Of a stretch of DNA of 64,000 nt, positions 44,682-54,037 are shown one piece after another. A model generated the notes under the pieces. It was not told where the DNA came from and ran no database searches. It saw nothing but the letters and a program-made list of their open reading frames with translations. This DNA is from Sphingomonas panni (lineage in GTDB: Bacteria > Pseudomonadota > Alphaproteobacteria > Sphingomonadales > Sphingomonadaceae), in NCBI RefSeq assembly GCF_022664435.1, contig NZ_JAKREU010000003.1:372001-436000 (forward strand), in the 5' to 3' direction. The translations under genes were made by a program, and so were the position numbers. The stretch's first letter is position 1, and every line of letters begins with the position of its first letter.

Positions 44682-45689
44682 TCAATCATCCTCATCCTCG
44701 AACCCCACGAGGTCGAGCGCGCGCGCCTTGATCTGCCGCGTCATGCACCAATGGACCAGCGCGTCCTCGCGGCCATGCGTCACCCATACTTCCCTGGGCG
44801 CGATCTCGGTAAGGGTCTGCGTGAGTTCGTCCCAATCGGCGTGGTCGGACAGGATCAGCGGCAGTTCGACCCCGCGCTGCCGGGCGCGGGCGCGGACCGT
44901 CATCCAGCCGCTGGCCATCGCGGTGATCGGATCGGGCAGACGCCGCGACCAGCGATCGCCGAGCGCGGATGGTGGCGCGACGATGATCCGCCCCTGCAAC
45001 TCCGCCTTGGTTGCGCCTGCCACCGGGCGCAACTCGCCCAGATCGACGCCCAGTTCGACATAGAGGTCGCACAGACGCTGCATCGCGCCGTGCAGATAGA
45101 TCGGATCGTCGAACCCCATCGCCCGCGCCTCGGCGATCACCCGCTGCGCCTTGCCCAGCGCATAGGCACCGACCAGCACACAACGTTGCGGCTCCATCCG
45201 GAGCGCCGCCAGCAGCTTGTCGATCTCGTCGCGGGTTTCGGGATGGCGAAAGACCGGCAGGCCGAACGTCGCCTCGGTCACGAACACGTCGCACGGCACC
45301 GGCTGAAACGGCGCACAGGTCGGGTCGGGGCGGCGCTTGTAATCGCCCGATACCACCACCCGCTCGCCACCATGGTCCAGCACGATCTGCGCCGATCCCA
45401 GCACATGGCCGGCGGGCACGAAGGAAATGTCGTAGTCGCCCATGCGAATGCTCTCGCCATAGGCGACCGGCGCGCCGTTCTGCGGGCCATAGCGCGTCGC
45501 CATGATCGCCAGCGTCTCCAGCGTCGCCCAGACCTGCCCGTGCCCACCGCGCGCATGATCGGCATGACCGTGCGTGACCATCGCCCGCGCAACCGGCTCC
45601 GACGGATCGATCCAGACGTCGATCGCGGGCAGGTGAATGCCGCTGGGATGCGGGGTGATCCATCGGGCAAGGGCCATGGACGACGACAT
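44682..45689 (-). CDS. MBL-fold ligase-associated DNA exonuclease family protein
   Basis: The 335-residue metallo-beta-lactamase fold protein has [13 protein letters not shown] (HxHxDH), [28 protein letters not shown] and [10 protein letters not shown] followed by VWVTHG, the set seen in beta-CASP-like nucleases annotated as ligase-associated exonuclease. In many bacteria its gene sits with an ATP-dependent DNA ligase and an Lhr-type helicase; neither is next to it here. The start is uncertain: ATG 45689 or 45677 ([13 protein letters not shown]), neither with a clear ribosome site. It is divergent from cobT. Confidence 0.82.
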   Translation of the reverse strand: MSSSMALARWITPHPSGIHLPAIDVWIDPSEPVARAMVTHGHADHARGGHGQVWATLETLAIMATRYGPQNGAPVAYGESIRMGDYDISFVPAGHVLGSAQIVLDHGGERVVVSGDYKRRPDPTCAPFQPVPCDVFVTEATFGLPVFRHPETRDEIDKLLAALRMEPQRCVLVGAYALGKAQRVIAEARAMGFDDPIYLHGAMQRLCDLYVELGVDLGELRPVAGATKAELQGRIIVAPPSALGDRWSRRLPDPITAMASGWMTVRARARQRGVELPLILSDHADWDELTQTLTEIAPREVWVTHGREDALVHWCMTRQIKARALDLVGFEDEDD

Positions 45690-45955
45690 GGGGCGCAAGC
45701 GTGCCGGTGCCAAGGTCGTCGAACGGAGATATCGCCTCAACAGCGACGCGCCGGTCGACGCTGCCGTGGCAGCCGGCGCTTCGTCGTCAGGACAATGCGG
45801 TTCCATTCGCCTGGTGCGTGCGCGGCGCGACGGGTCGAGGTGAAGCGAGGCGGGTTTGCAACCGCGCAATAGACTCGATGCGTGAGCGCCCCCCTGCCCC
45901 TACGGGCCGCACCAGCCTCTTGCCCTTGCTCCGGGCAATCCCCAAAGCAGTCGCC

Positions 45956-47785
45956 ATGGCACAGGAATCCCCACTCGACCGGTTTCGCGACGTCCTGCGC
46001 GGCACGTCGCGCGCGATTGCCGAGGAACCGGAGGTGGAGTTGGGCTTCACCGCCGACGCGCCGGTCGCCTCCGGCAAGCATATCAAGGTGCCGATGCCCG
46101 CCCGCGCGCTGCCGGCGGACCAGGTGGCGGAGGCACGCGGGCTGGCCGACGGCTTCGCGCTCAAGATGCGCTACCACGACACCGCGCTCCATGCCCGCGC
46201 GGCACCGGGCGACGCGGTGGCGCGCGCGGTGTTCGATGCGGTCGAACAGGCGCGGGTCGATGCGGTCGGCTCGGCGGGCTATGACGGGATCGCCGACAAT
46301 CTCGACCATGCGCTCGACCTCAGGATGCGGTCCGACCCGATCACGCGCGCGCGGACGCGGGCCGAAGTGCCGCTGTCGACCGCCGTCCAGCTGATGGTGC
46401 GCGAGCGGCTGACCGGGCGGATGCCGCCCGCCGCCGCGATTCCCGCAATGGCGCTGATAACCGACTGGATCGAGGAACGCGCCGGCACGCAGCTCGACAG
46501 CCTCGCCGCACTGGCAGGCGATCAAGCGGCGTTCGGACGCGGCATCACCCGCATCCTGCAGGACCTCGAACTGGTCGAGGGCGAGGTCGAGCCGGAACAG
46601 GCCGACGACGGCGGCGACGATTCGGAAGGGGAAGACGAGGAAACCCCGCAGGACGACGGCGACGACGAAGGCGAACAGCAGGGCGGCGAGGGTCAGGTAG
46701 AGGCGCGCGGGGAGGATCGCAGCGACGACCAGGCCGAGGCCCGATCCGACGACCCGTCCGAGGATGTCGATGCCGAGGGCGACGACATGGCCGATGGCGA
46801 GGATGAGGGCGGCATGATGCCGGTGCGTCCCAACCGCCCCTTTGCCGACCTGAACGCACAGTTCGACTATCGCGCCTTCACCACCAAGTTCGACGAGGTG
46901 ATCGCCGCGACCGAGCTGTGCGACGCCGACGAGCTGGAGCGGCTGCGCGCCTATCTCGACCAGCAGCTGGTGCAGTTGCAGGGGGTGGTGACCAAGCTCG
47001 CCAACCGGCTGCAGCGCCGGCTGATGGCACAACAGTCGCGCTCCTGGGACTTCGACCAGGAGGAAGGGCTGCTCGACGCCGCGCGGCTGGCGCGGGTTGT
47101 CATCAATCCCGCACAGTCGCTCAGCTACAAGATCGAGCGGGATACCGAATTCCGCGACACCGTCGTCACGCTGCTGATCGACAATTCAGGCTCGATGCGC
47201 GGCCGCCCGATCGGCATCGCCGCGATCAGCGCCGACATCCTCGCCCGCACGCTCGAACGCGTCGGCGTGAAGGTCGAGATTCTCGGCTTCACCACGCGGG
47301 CGTGGAAGGGCGGGCAATCCCGAGAGGCATGGCTCGCCGCCGGTCGCCCGCCCCAGCCCGGCCGCCTCAACGACCTGCGCCACATCGTCTACAAACAGGC
47401 CGACGAACCGTGGCGCCGCGCGAAGAAGTCGCTCGGGCTGATGATGCGCGAGGGGCTGCTGAAGGAGAATATCGACGGCGAGGCCTTGCTGTGGGCGCAT
47501 GGCCGGCTGATCGCGCGTCCCGAAGATCGCAAGGTGCTGATGGTCATCTCGGACGGCGCGCCGGTCGATGATTCCACGCTGTCGGTCAACTCGGGCAGTT
47601 ATCTGGAGCGGCACCTGCGCCAGGTGATCGCCTATATCGAGGGCAAGTCGCCGGTCGAGCTGGTCGCGATCGGCATCGGCCACGACGTCACCCGCTGGTA
47701 CAACCGCGCGGTCACGATCATGGATGCCGAGCAACTGGCCGGCACGATGATCGAACAGCTGGCGTCGCTGTTCGACACGCCATGA
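45956..47785 (+). CDS. cobT: CobT-type VWA protein (cobaltochelatase subunit family)
   Basis: The 609-residue protein has an N-terminal helical domain (to about residue 200), a long Asp/Glu-rich low-complexity stretch (about 205-290) and a C-terminal von Willebrand A domain with the MIDAS motif [19 protein letters not shown]. CobT and the MoxR-like ATPase CobS form the ring that, with CobN, inserts cobalt into hydrogenobyrinate diamide. cobS is in this window (60874) but cobN and other B12 genes are not, so a chelatase role is not shown. ATG 45956 is the conserved start. A small ribbon-helix-helix gene overlaps its stop. Confidence 0.85.
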   Translation: MAQESPLDRFRDVLRGTSRAIAEEPEVELGFTADAPVASGKHIKVPMPARALPADQVAEARGLADGFALKMRYHDTALHARAAPGDAVARAVFDAVEQARVDAVGSAGYDGIADNLDHALDLRMRSDPITRARTRAEVPLSTAVQLMVRERLTGRMPPAAAIPAMALITDWIEERAGTQLDSLAALAGDQAAFGRGITRILQDLELVEGEVEPEQADDGGDDSEGEDEETPQDDGDDEGEQQGGEGQVEARGEDRSDDQAEARSDDPSEDVDAEGDDMADGEDEGGMMPVRPNRPFADLNAQFDYRAFTTKFDEVIAATELCDADELERLRAYLDQQLVQLQGVVTKLANRLQRRLMAQQSRSWDFDQEEGLLDAARLARVVINPAQSLSYKIERDTEFRDTVVTLLIDNSGSMRGRPIGIAAISADILARTLERVGVKVEILGFTTRAWKGGQSREAWLAAGRPPQPGRLNDLRHIVYKQADEPWRRAKKSLGLMMREGLLKENIDGEALLWAHGRLIARPEDRKVLMVISDGAPVDDSTLSVNSGSYLERHLRQVIAYIEGKSPVELVAIGIGHDVTRWYNRAVTIMDAEQLAGTMIEQLASLFDTP

Positions 47786-48033
47786 AGCCGGTCGCCCCGC
47801 CGGGCGGCTTTCGCGGGCCGGTGAAGCGGTCGATCACCATCGCCGGCCACGCGACCTCGATCAGTCTCGAACCCGGCTTCTGGGCGGCGCTGGAGGACGC
47901 GGCGGCGCGACGGTCGCTGCCGCTGTCGGCGCTGGTCGCGGCGATCGATGCGGTGCGGATCGAAGGAGACGATCCGCCCAATCTGGCGAGTGCGATCCGG
48001 TCCTGGTTGCTGGGCGAGGTTGGTGCGCGATAA
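47782..48033 (+). CDS. Ribbon-helix-helix domain protein
   Basis: The 83-residue protein matches the alphaproteobacterial ribbon-helix-helix family (RHH_4): [43 protein letters not shown], followed by [11 protein letters not shown]. The short strand KRSITIAG would contact DNA as a dimer. Its target is unknown. It is coupled to cobT through an ATGA overlap; coupling of a regulator to cobT could mean autoregulation of the unit, an inference. Confidence 0.82.
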   Translation: MKPVAPPGGFRGPVKRSITIAGHATSISLEPGFWAALEDAAARRSLPLSALVAAIDAVRIEGDDPPNLASAIRSWLLGEVGAR

Positions 48034-48037
48034 GTCG

Positions 48038-48281
48038 TTTTCACGCGAAGGCGCGGAGACGCGAAGAAGAAAAAGAAGGAATGGGTTCGCGCAGAGACGC
48101 GGAGGCGCAGAGAGGGTTCGTGCGACGTGAGCGCGCGCGATCGGGAGACGGCATCTTTCGCTGCAACGACGAATGAGGCCGCTATCGCGGAAAAGCTGTC
48201 CGCGATCGTAACCACTCTGCGCCTCCGCGTCTCTGCGCGAAATCTACCTTCTTCTTCGCGTCTCCGCGCCTTCGCGTGAAA
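48038..48281. repeat. Long two-part perfect inverted repeat
   Basis: The outer arm TTTCACGCGAAGGCGCGGAG with ACGCGAAGAAG (48039-48069) is the exact reverse complement of 48251-48281. The inner arm TTCGCGCAGAGACGCGGAGG with CGCAGAG (48086-48112) is the exact reverse complement of 48215-48241. Between the inner arms a smaller hairpin ATCGCGGA/TCCGCGAT lies at 48184-48206. The full structure is a cruciform-like element between a ribbon-helix-helix gene (+) and a glycosyltransferase gene (-). Confidence 0.9.
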
Positions 48282-48287
48282 CCGACT

Positions 48288-49304
48288 CTACTGCTGCTCC
48301 GGCAGCACCGGCGACACCGTGACCTCGCCGCGATCCCCGGCCCGATACCCCAAACTCGCCCGTCCCTTCACCGGCCCGGCCACGTCGGCGACCAAGTACA
48401 GCGGCCGCCGCTTCGATTCGACATAGAGCCGCCCAAGATATTCGCCTATCATCCCCAGCACGAACATCTGCACCGCGCCCAGGAACACGACGACCAGCAT
48501 CGTCGACGTCCATCCCTGCACCGCGCTGCCCGAAATCCAACCGACCGCGATATAGGCGAACAGCAGCAGCGACAGCGCGGTCAGCACCAGCCCCATATGG
48601 CTGGCCAGGCGCAGCGGCGCGGTGGAAAAGCCGGTGACCGCATCCAACGCGAAGCGGATCATCTTGCCCAGCGGATATTTACTCTCTCCGGCAAGCCGTT
48701 CGTCGCGATCATAGGGAAACGGTATTTGCCGGAACCCGACCCACGCCACCATGCCCCGGATGAAGCGCGCCTGTTCGGGCAGCGACAGGAACGCGTCGAG
48801 CGCCCGGCGGCTCATCAGCCGGAAATCGCCGGTGTCGAGCGGGATCGGCGTATCGGTCACCCGGTCGAGCACGCGGTAGAAGGCGGCGGCGGTCAGCTTC
48901 TTGAAGAAGGTCTCGCCCTCGCGCTTGCGCCGCACCGCATAGACGACATCGGCCCCTTCCGCCTCCATCGCGGCGATCATGTCGCCGAGCAATTCGGGCG
49001 GGTCCTGCAGGTCGGCATCGATGATGAGGATGCGTTCACCCGCGCACAGGTCGAGGCCGGCGGTCAGCGCCAGCTGATGCCCGTGGTTGCGCGACAGGTT
49101 GATCGCGACCAGCCGGGGATCGGCCGCGGCGAGGCGCTCCATCACCGCCCAGCTCTGGTCGCGCGACCCGTCGTTCACCAGCACGATCTCATGATCGTCG
49201 CCGACCACCGCACGCGCCGCCGCCGAAATGCGGGTGTGCAGCACGTCGAGGCACGCGGCCTCGTTATAACAGGGAACGACGATTGATAGCGCGGGACGGA
49301 TCAT
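48288..49304 (-). CDS. GT2 glycosyltransferase, polyprenyl-phosphate sugar synthase type
   Basis: The 338-residue protein has the GT-A start LSIVVPCYNEAACLDVL, VLVNDGSRDQSWAVM, LNLSRNHGHQLALTAGLD (as INLSRNHGHQ) and the DxD-type IIDADLQDPPELL. Two C-terminal membrane helices (about 232-255 and 268-292) and a C-terminal WGEYLGRLYVESKRRPLY-like segment are also present. This is the DPM1/GtrB/ArnC architecture, which loads a sugar onto undecaprenyl phosphate. The sugar is unknown. A GtrA-type membrane protein, its frequent partner, is at 57304, about 8 kb away. Confidence 0.87.
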   Translation of the reverse strand: MIRPALSIVVPCYNEAACLDVLHTRISAAARAVVGDDHEIVLVNDGSRDQSWAVMERLAAADPRLVAINLSRNHGHQLALTAGLDLCAGERILIIDADLQDPPELLGDMIAAMEAEGADVVYAVRRKREGETFFKKLTAAAFYRVLDRVTDTPIPLDTGDFRLMSRRALDAFLSLPEQARFIRGMVAWVGFRQIPFPYDRDERLAGESKYPLGKMIRFALDAVTGFSTAPLRLASHMGLVLTALSLLLFAYIAVGWISGSAVQGWTSTMLVVVFLGAVQMFVLGMIGEYLGRLYVESKRRPLYLVADVAGPVKGRASLGYRAGDRGEVTVSPVLPEQQ

Positions 49305-49402
49305 GGGCGGTGGCGTTACCCCAAGCCGCGCGACAGGAAAAGCCGGATGGCGCGGATCGCGATGCGACGATAGGATCGGCGAACCCATCCCGGAGACCGC
49401 CG

Positions 49403-49744
49403 ATGCGTGCCCTGCTGTCGATCCTCCCTATCCTGCTCGCGACACCGGCCGGTGCGCAGATCTGGGACGGGGGTCGTTCCGCCATGCGCGAAATGCCTGC
49501 TGCACCGAGCGCGACCTTCGGCCGCGACCTGAGCGACGCGAACCGTTCGATCCGCGACGGGCGGCGGCGCGGCGACCTCAGCCGCGCCGAAGCCCGCACG
49601 CTGCGCGCCGAAAGCGCGATGATCGAACGCCTCGCGCAACAGGCCAGGGCCGGCGGCCCCGCCTGGACCAACACCGCCGCGCTCGACGAACGGGCCCGCG
49701 CGTTCGGCGCACAGGTCGCGGCGGCGCGCGCACGGCGACGCTGA
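49403..49744 (+). CDS. Hypothetical periplasmic protein
   Basis: The 113-residue protein has a clean Sec signal (MRALLSILPILLATPAGA, cleavage before QIWDGG) and a mature part of about 95 residues that is highly Arg/Ala-rich and predicted helical (LSDANRSIRDGRRRGDLSRAEARTLRAES). It is a sphingomonad-type small basic periplasmic protein that I cannot assign to a function. It is followed after 69 bases by a peptidoglycan peptidase gene. CGGAGA lies eight to 13 bases before the ATG. Confidence 0.7.
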   Translation: MRALLSILPILLATPAGAQIWDGGRSAMREMPAAPSATFGRDLSDANRSIRDGRRRGDLSRAEARTLRAESAMIERLAQQARAGGPAWTNTAALDERARAFGAQVAAARARRR

Positions 49745-49813
49745 ACCGCGCTTGAAATGTAGGATTTCCACCGCCAGCGTCCCCGGCCCCAGCAACAGGA
49801 CAAGGGACGGGCG

Positions 49814-50473
49814 ATGATCGAGGCGGCGGTCGGCGAAGGCGGCGCGAATCGCGCGGGCGACGTGCGCGCGGTGCAGTGGCTGTTGCTGCGCATCGGGATC
49901 GAACCGGGCGGGATCGACGGCATCGCCGGGCCGCGCCTGATTGCGGCGATCCGCTTGGCGCAGGACCGGTTCGAGATCGAAACCGACGGCCGCGTCGATC
50001 CCGGCGGCGCGACGCTCGCCCGGCTGCGTGCGGCACCGGCGCGCTGGGATGGCGACAGCAGCAACTGGCCGCAGGCACGCAAGCTCGCCAGCCTCCACCC
50101 GCGCTTCCGCCCGCGCGTCGTCGCGGTGATGGCCCGGCTGCGCGCCGACCGCTTCCGCCCGGTCCTCGTCTATGGCTGGCGTTCGGTCGACGTGCAGCAG
50201 CGGCTGTTCCGCGCCGGCAGCAGCAAGGTGCGCTTCAGCTTCCACAATGCGCAGACGCCCGACGGCCTGCCCGCCGCCTGGGCCGCCGATCTCGTCGACG
50301 AACGCTGGTACTGGCGCGAACCCGACGCCCATGTCTTCTTCCGCGCGCTGGGCAAGGCGGCGAAGGCGGAAGGACTGGTCTGGGGCGGCGACTGGAAATT
50401 CCGCGACTGGGCGCATGTGCAGGGTCGACCCAATGGCGACCTCGCCGCCGTTCGGCGGGAAAGCCGGGCGTAG
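49814..50473 (+). CDS. Peptidoglycan-binding and M15-type peptidase protein
   Basis: The 219-residue protein has an N-terminal peptidoglycan-binding domain of the PG_binding_1 type (residues about 10-72, VRAVQWLLLRIGIEPGGIDGIAG). It is followed by an M15 metallopeptidase domain with likely zinc ligands His144, Asp159 and His201 (SFHN, AADLVD, DWAHVQG). This layout is like M15C endolysin-type L-Ala-D-Glu peptidases. No signal peptide is visible, and no holin or phage gene is near, so it is either cytoplasmic-recycling, exported by another way, or a domesticated lysin. Function beyond cell-wall hydrolysis is open. Confidence 0.82.
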   Translation: MIEAAVGEGGANRAGDVRAVQWLLLRIGIEPGGIDGIAGPRLIAAIRLAQDRFEIETDGRVDPGGATLARLRAAPARWDGDSSNWPQARKLASLHPRFRPRVVAVMARLRADRFRPVLVYGWRSVDVQQRLFRAGSSKVRFSFHNAQTPDGLPAAWAADLVDERWYWREPDAHVFFRALGKAAKAEGLVWGGDWKFRDWAHVQGRPNGDLAAVRRESRA

Positions 50474-50483
50474 CGGCGACCTC

Positions 50484-50512
50484 TTACCGAAAATTTACGG
50501 ACCGTATATAAT
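50484..50512 (+). promoter_or_regulatory. Candidate promoter of the GGDEF gene
   Basis: A perfect TATAAT at 50507-50512, with a weak TTACCG -35 at 50484-50489 and a 17-base spacer. The start site is expected at about 50519, only about four bases before ATG 50523, so the mRNA would be nearly leaderless. Confidence 0.5.
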
Positions 50513-50522
50513 TTGTCGTGCC

Positions 50523-51998
50523 ATGCCGACCATCGTCCCGACCGGCGTGCGATCCGACGACGAGCGGAGCGCACCCGCCGCGCGCCGCCCTGTTGCGGCG
50601 CTCGACATGGTCCGCGCCTTCCTGCTGGTCGGTGCTATGGTCGGCAGCGCCGCCGCGCTCGGGCTGATTACCCGCCATGCCTTTTCGGTCGCGTTCTGGC
50701 CGGCAAATGCGATTCTCGCCGGAATGATGCTGCGCGCGCCACATCTCTCCCGCTCGGCGGGCTGGGCGGGCGCCGTGACGGGATTCCTTTTGGCCGACCT
50801 GATCGGGGGCCAGACCCCGGTACTGAGCGGCTGGTTCGCCGCGGCGAATGTCGCCGGTTCGCTGACCGTCTTCCTGCTGCTGCGACGATTGGGTCCGCGC
50901 GACCTCGGCCTGCGGCGGGTGCATTCGGTGCTGCGCATCTCGGTCGGACTTCTGCCGGGCAGCCTCGTCGCGGCCGCGATCGGTGCGGTCATGGTCGTCG
51001 TGCAGTTCCACGGGTCGCCGACCCAGACGATCATGACCTGGACCGCCAGCGAGATCGCCAACTACCTGATCTTCCTGCCGGCGATACTGACCGTACGGCC
51101 GCCATGGCAACGCGAACGCCGCGCGACGATCGCCGCGACTGCCCGGAAGGCCAAGCCGATATGGCCGATCCTGTTCCTCGCCGCATCCTGCGCGCTGTCG
51201 GTCTATTGCGACGGGCCGGGCTGCATGATGTTCCCCATGCCCGCGCTGCTGCTCTGCGCATTGACCTATTCGGTGTCGACCGCCGCGCTCATCACCATGG
51301 TGCTGGGCAGCGGCTATATGGTGGCCATCGGGCTGGGGATGGTCGATATCGGACAGGATATGGCGATCCCGCGCATGGTCGTTTCGATACGGATCGCGGT
51401 CGCGTTCCTAGCACTGGTCCCGCTGACGATCAGCAGCGCGATGGCGGTGCGCGACGATCTGATGGCGCAATTGCAGCGGGCGGCCGACCATGACGGGCTG
51501 ACCGGGCTGCTCAACCGCCGGGCGTTCGAACACCGGCTGCACCAGCGACTCGACCGGGGTGCAGGTGCCGAAGGGCTGGCGCTCCTCTGGCTCGACCTCG
51601 ACCATTTCAAGGCGATCAACGACCGCTACGGCCATCCGGCGGGCGATGCGGTGCTGCGCGCCGTGGCAGCGACGATCGACGCCAGCTGCCGCCCCGAGGA
51701 CCTGTCGGCACGGCTGGGCGGCGAGGAATTCGCGCTGGCCGTGGTCACGAGCGACGCGACGGCCAGCGCGGTCGTCGCCGAACGCTTGCGCGAGGCCATC
51801 GCGGCCCTGGTCGTCGACTGGCACGGCACCGCGATCCGCGCGACCGCCAGCATCGGCGCGTTCCACCTCGATCGCCGGCCGGTCGACCCGCCGGCACTGC
51901 TGCGCGGGCTGGACGAGGCGCTGTACCGCGCCAAACATGGCGGGCGGAACCGCATCGAATGGCTCGATGCCTCCAATCTAGCGCGGCAGGCGGCCTAG
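50523..51998 (+). CDS. MASE1-type membrane diguanylate cyclase
   Basis: The 491-residue protein has eight or so membrane segments in the first about 310 residues ([18 protein letters not shown] and [13 protein letters not shown] match the MASE1 sensor) and a C-terminal GGDEF domain ([24 protein letters not shown]). The active-site GGEEF is at residues 399-403, a functional variant, and an RxxD inhibitory site (RPED) is at 390-393, so it should make c-di-GMP with product feedback. No EAL domain is present. The 3' end overlaps the convergent queG by 21 bases. c-di-GMP could link it to the flagellar genes, an inference. Confidence 0.9.
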   Translation: MPTIVPTGVRSDDERSAPAARRPVAALDMVRAFLLVGAMVGSAAALGLITRHAFSVAFWPANAILAGMMLRAPHLSRSAGWAGAVTGFLLADLIGGQTPVLSGWFAAANVAGSLTVFLLLRRLGPRDLGLRRVHSVLRISVGLLPGSLVAAAIGAVMVVVQFHGSPTQTIMTWTASEIANYLIFLPAILTVRPPWQRERRATIAATARKAKPIWPILFLAASCALSVYCDGPGCMMFPMPALLLCALTYSVSTAALITMVLGSGYMVAIGLGMVDIGQDMAIPRMVVSIRIAVAFLALVPLTISSAMAVRDDLMAQLQRAADHDGLTGLLNRRAFEHRLHQRLDRGAGAEGLALLWLDLDHFKAINDRYGHPAGDAVLRAVAATIDASCRPEDLSARLGGEEFALAVVTSDATASAVVAERLREAIAALVVDWHGTAIRATASIGAFHLDRRPVDPPALLRGLDEALYRAKHGGRNRIEWLDASNLARQAA

Positions 51999-53042
51999 CC
52001 TTTCCAATGCCCAGTCCGCCGCCTCGGCGACCACCGGATCGGGATCGGCGCAGGCCGCACGCACCGGGGGGATCAGCGCCGCATCGCCGCTGTTACCGGC
52101 CGCGATCAGCGCGTTGCGCACCATCCGGTTGCGCCCGATCCGCTTGATCGGCGACCCGCGAAACACCTCGCGAAACGCCGCATCGTCCAGCGCGATCAGG
52201 TCGGCGAGGCGCGGCGCCGCCAGTTCCGCCCGCCCGGCAAACGCCCGGTTCGCCGCTGCCGCCTCGGCGAACTTGTTCCACGGACACACCGCCAGGCAGT
52301 CGTCACAGCCATAGATGCGGTTGCCGATCCCTTCGCGAAGGTCATGCGGGATGGGTCCTGCATGTTCGATCGTCAGGTACGAGACGCACCGCCGCGCATC
52401 CAACCGGTACGGAGCGGGAAAGGCGTCGGTCGGACAAACCCGCTGGCATGCATCGCACGACCCGCAGCTGTCGCGCCCCGGCCGGTCGGGCGTTAGGTCG
52501 AGCGTGGTATAGATCGCGCCGAGGAACAGCCAGCTGCCATGGTCGCGGCTGACCAGATTGGTGTGCTTGCCCTGCCACCCCAGCCCCGCCGCTTCGCTGA
52601 GCGGCTTTTCCATCACCGGCGCGGTATCGACGAATACCTTGAGATCACAGCCCGATTCCTGCGCCAGCCAGCGGCCGAGCGCTTTCAGCGCCTTCTTGAC
52701 CACGTCATGATAATCGCCGCCCTGCGCATAGACCGAGATGCGCCCCCGGTCACCGACCCCGGCCAGCGCCAGCGGATCGCCGCCGGGCGCATAGCTCATC
52801 CCGAGCGCGATGACCGAACGCACCTCGCTCCACAATCCGGCGGGCGATCCGCGCTGCTCGCTACGCTCCTCCATCCAGATCATCGATCCGTGCCGCCCCT
52901 CGTCCAGCCATTGGCGCAGCCGCTCTGCGGTGCGCGGCGCGGCGTCGGCGCGGGCGATACCGCATGCGACGAAGCCGCATTCGGCCGCCTTGGCACGAAT
53001 CCGCGCGACAATATCGGTCGGGATGGCCTTGTCTTGGATCAC
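51978..53042 (-). CDS. queG: Epoxyqueuosine reductase
   Basis: QueG makes queuosine from epoxyqueuosine in tRNA, using cobalamin and two 4Fe-4S clusters. The 354-residue protein has [31 protein letters not shown], the cluster motifs [16 protein letters not shown] and [12 protein letters not shown], and [14 protein letters not shown]-like C-terminal end ([17 protein letters not shown]) is also typical. The need for B12 is of note next to CobS/CobT genes in a window without B12 synthesis genes. It is convergent with the GGDEF gene and divergent from the ABC transporter ATPase gene (54-base gap). Confidence 0.95.
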   Translation of the reverse strand: MIQDKAIPTDIVARIRAKAAECGFVACGIARADAAPRTAERLRQWLDEGRHGSMIWMEERSEQRGSPAGLWSEVRSVIALGMSYAPGGDPLALAGVGDRGRISVYAQGGDYHDVVKKALKALGRWLAQESGCDLKVFVDTAPVMEKPLSEAAGLGWQGKHTNLVSRDHGSWLFLGAIYTTLDLTPDRPGRDSCGSCDACQRVCPTDAFPAPYRLDARRCVSYLTIEHAGPIPHDLREGIGNRIYGCDDCLAVCPWNKFAEAAAANRAFAGRAELAAPRLADLIALDDAAFREVFRGSPIKRIGRNRMVRNALIAAGNSGDAALIPPVRAACADPDPVVAEAADWALERLGRLPR

Positions 53043-53095
53043 TTCCCCCCGCTACGCTTTTCATAGCGCACGCTAAAGAGCGTCGTTGGGGGGAT

Positions 53096-54037
53096 ATGGT
53101 GTTGCGCGACGATCATCTGGCCCGGAATGCCCCGGCGCTGCACGCGACCGGGCTGGTCAAGCGGTTCGGTGACCGCCGCGTGGTCGACGGCATCGACCTG
53201 TCGGTGCCGACCGGCGCGGTGTACGGCGTGCTCGGCCCCAATGGCGCGGGTAAGACGACGACGCTGCGCATGTTGCTCGGCATCATCGAACCGGACGAAG
53301 GGTCGCGCAGCCTGCTCGGCCATGCCTCCCCGCGCGACGCATCGGACCGGGTCGGCTATCTGCCCGAGGAACGCGGCCTTTATCCCGGCATGAAGGCGCG
53401 CGAGGCGATCGCCTTCATGGGCGCGCTGCGCGGCCTCGACTGGAAGGTCGGGCGCAGGCGCGCGGCGGAGATGCTGGAGCAAGCCGGTCTCGGCCATGCG
53501 ATCGACAGCAAGATTCGCAAACTGTCCAAGGGCATGGCGCAGTTCGTGCAGCTGCTGGGCAGCGTCGTCCACCGCCCCGACTTCCTCGTTCTGGACGAAC
53601 CCTTTTCCGGCCTCGATCCGGTCAACCAGGAACGGCTGGAGGCGCTGATCCGCGCCGAGCGCGACCGGGGGGCGACCATCCTGTTCTCCACCCACGTCAT
53701 GGCCCATGCCGAACGGCTATGTGACCGGCTGTGCGTCATCGCGGGCGGGCGTCGCCGGTTCGAAGGGACGGTGGACGATGCCCGCGCGCTGTTGCCGATG
53801 AAGGCGCATTACGTGCCGCACCATCCCGCGCCCGGCATTGCGGCGCTGCTGCCCGCCGATGCGCAGGAGGATCGCGGCGGCTGGCGCTTCACGCTGCCGG
53901 CGGACGGGATAGAGGGGACATTGGTGCGGCTGATCGACGCGGGCTACGGCATTTCGGGGCTGTCGATCGAACGGCCGGGGCTGCACGACGCGTTCGTCCG
54001 CATCGTCGGCGACGCCGCGCGGGGGGATGCGGCATGA
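53096..54037 (+). CDS. ABC transporter ATPase, NatA-like
   Basis: The 313-residue ATPase has Walker A VLGPNGAGKTTTLRML, the Q-loop region LPEERGLYPGM, the signature LSKGMAQFVQLL, Walker B FLVLDEPFSGLDPVN and the switch His in FSTHVM. The C-terminal about 80 residues after the core carry a regulatory extension (FEGTVDDARALLP). The YLPEERGLY form and DUF-like tail resemble NatA of Na+ efflux systems, but drug or lipid export is also possible. TTGGGGGGA precedes the ATG. The stop overlaps its permease gene. Confidence 0.9.
   Translation: MVLRDDHLARNAPALHATGLVKRFGDRRVVDGIDLSVPTGAVYGVLGPNGAGKTTTLRMLLGIIEPDEGSRSLLGHASPRDASDRVGYLPEERGLYPGMKAREAIAFMGALRGLDWKVGRRRAAEMLEQAGLGHAIDSKIRKLSKGMAQFVQLLGSVVHRPDFLVLDEPFSGLDPVNQERLEALIRAERDRGATILFSTHVMAHAERLCDRLCVIAGGRRRFEGTVDDARALLPMKAHYVPHHPAPGIAALLPADAQEDRGGWRFTLPADGIEGTLVRLIDAGYGISGLSIERPGLHDAFVRIVGDAARGDAA

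Noticed and set aside
48038..48281. CRISPR array
   Set aside because: The repeats are inverted, not direct with regular spacers, and there are no cas genes in the window.
49814..50473. Phage endolysin marking a prophage
   Set aside because: The neighbours are a glycosyltransferase, a small periplasmic protein and a GGDEF protein. There is no holin, capsid, tail or integrase gene.
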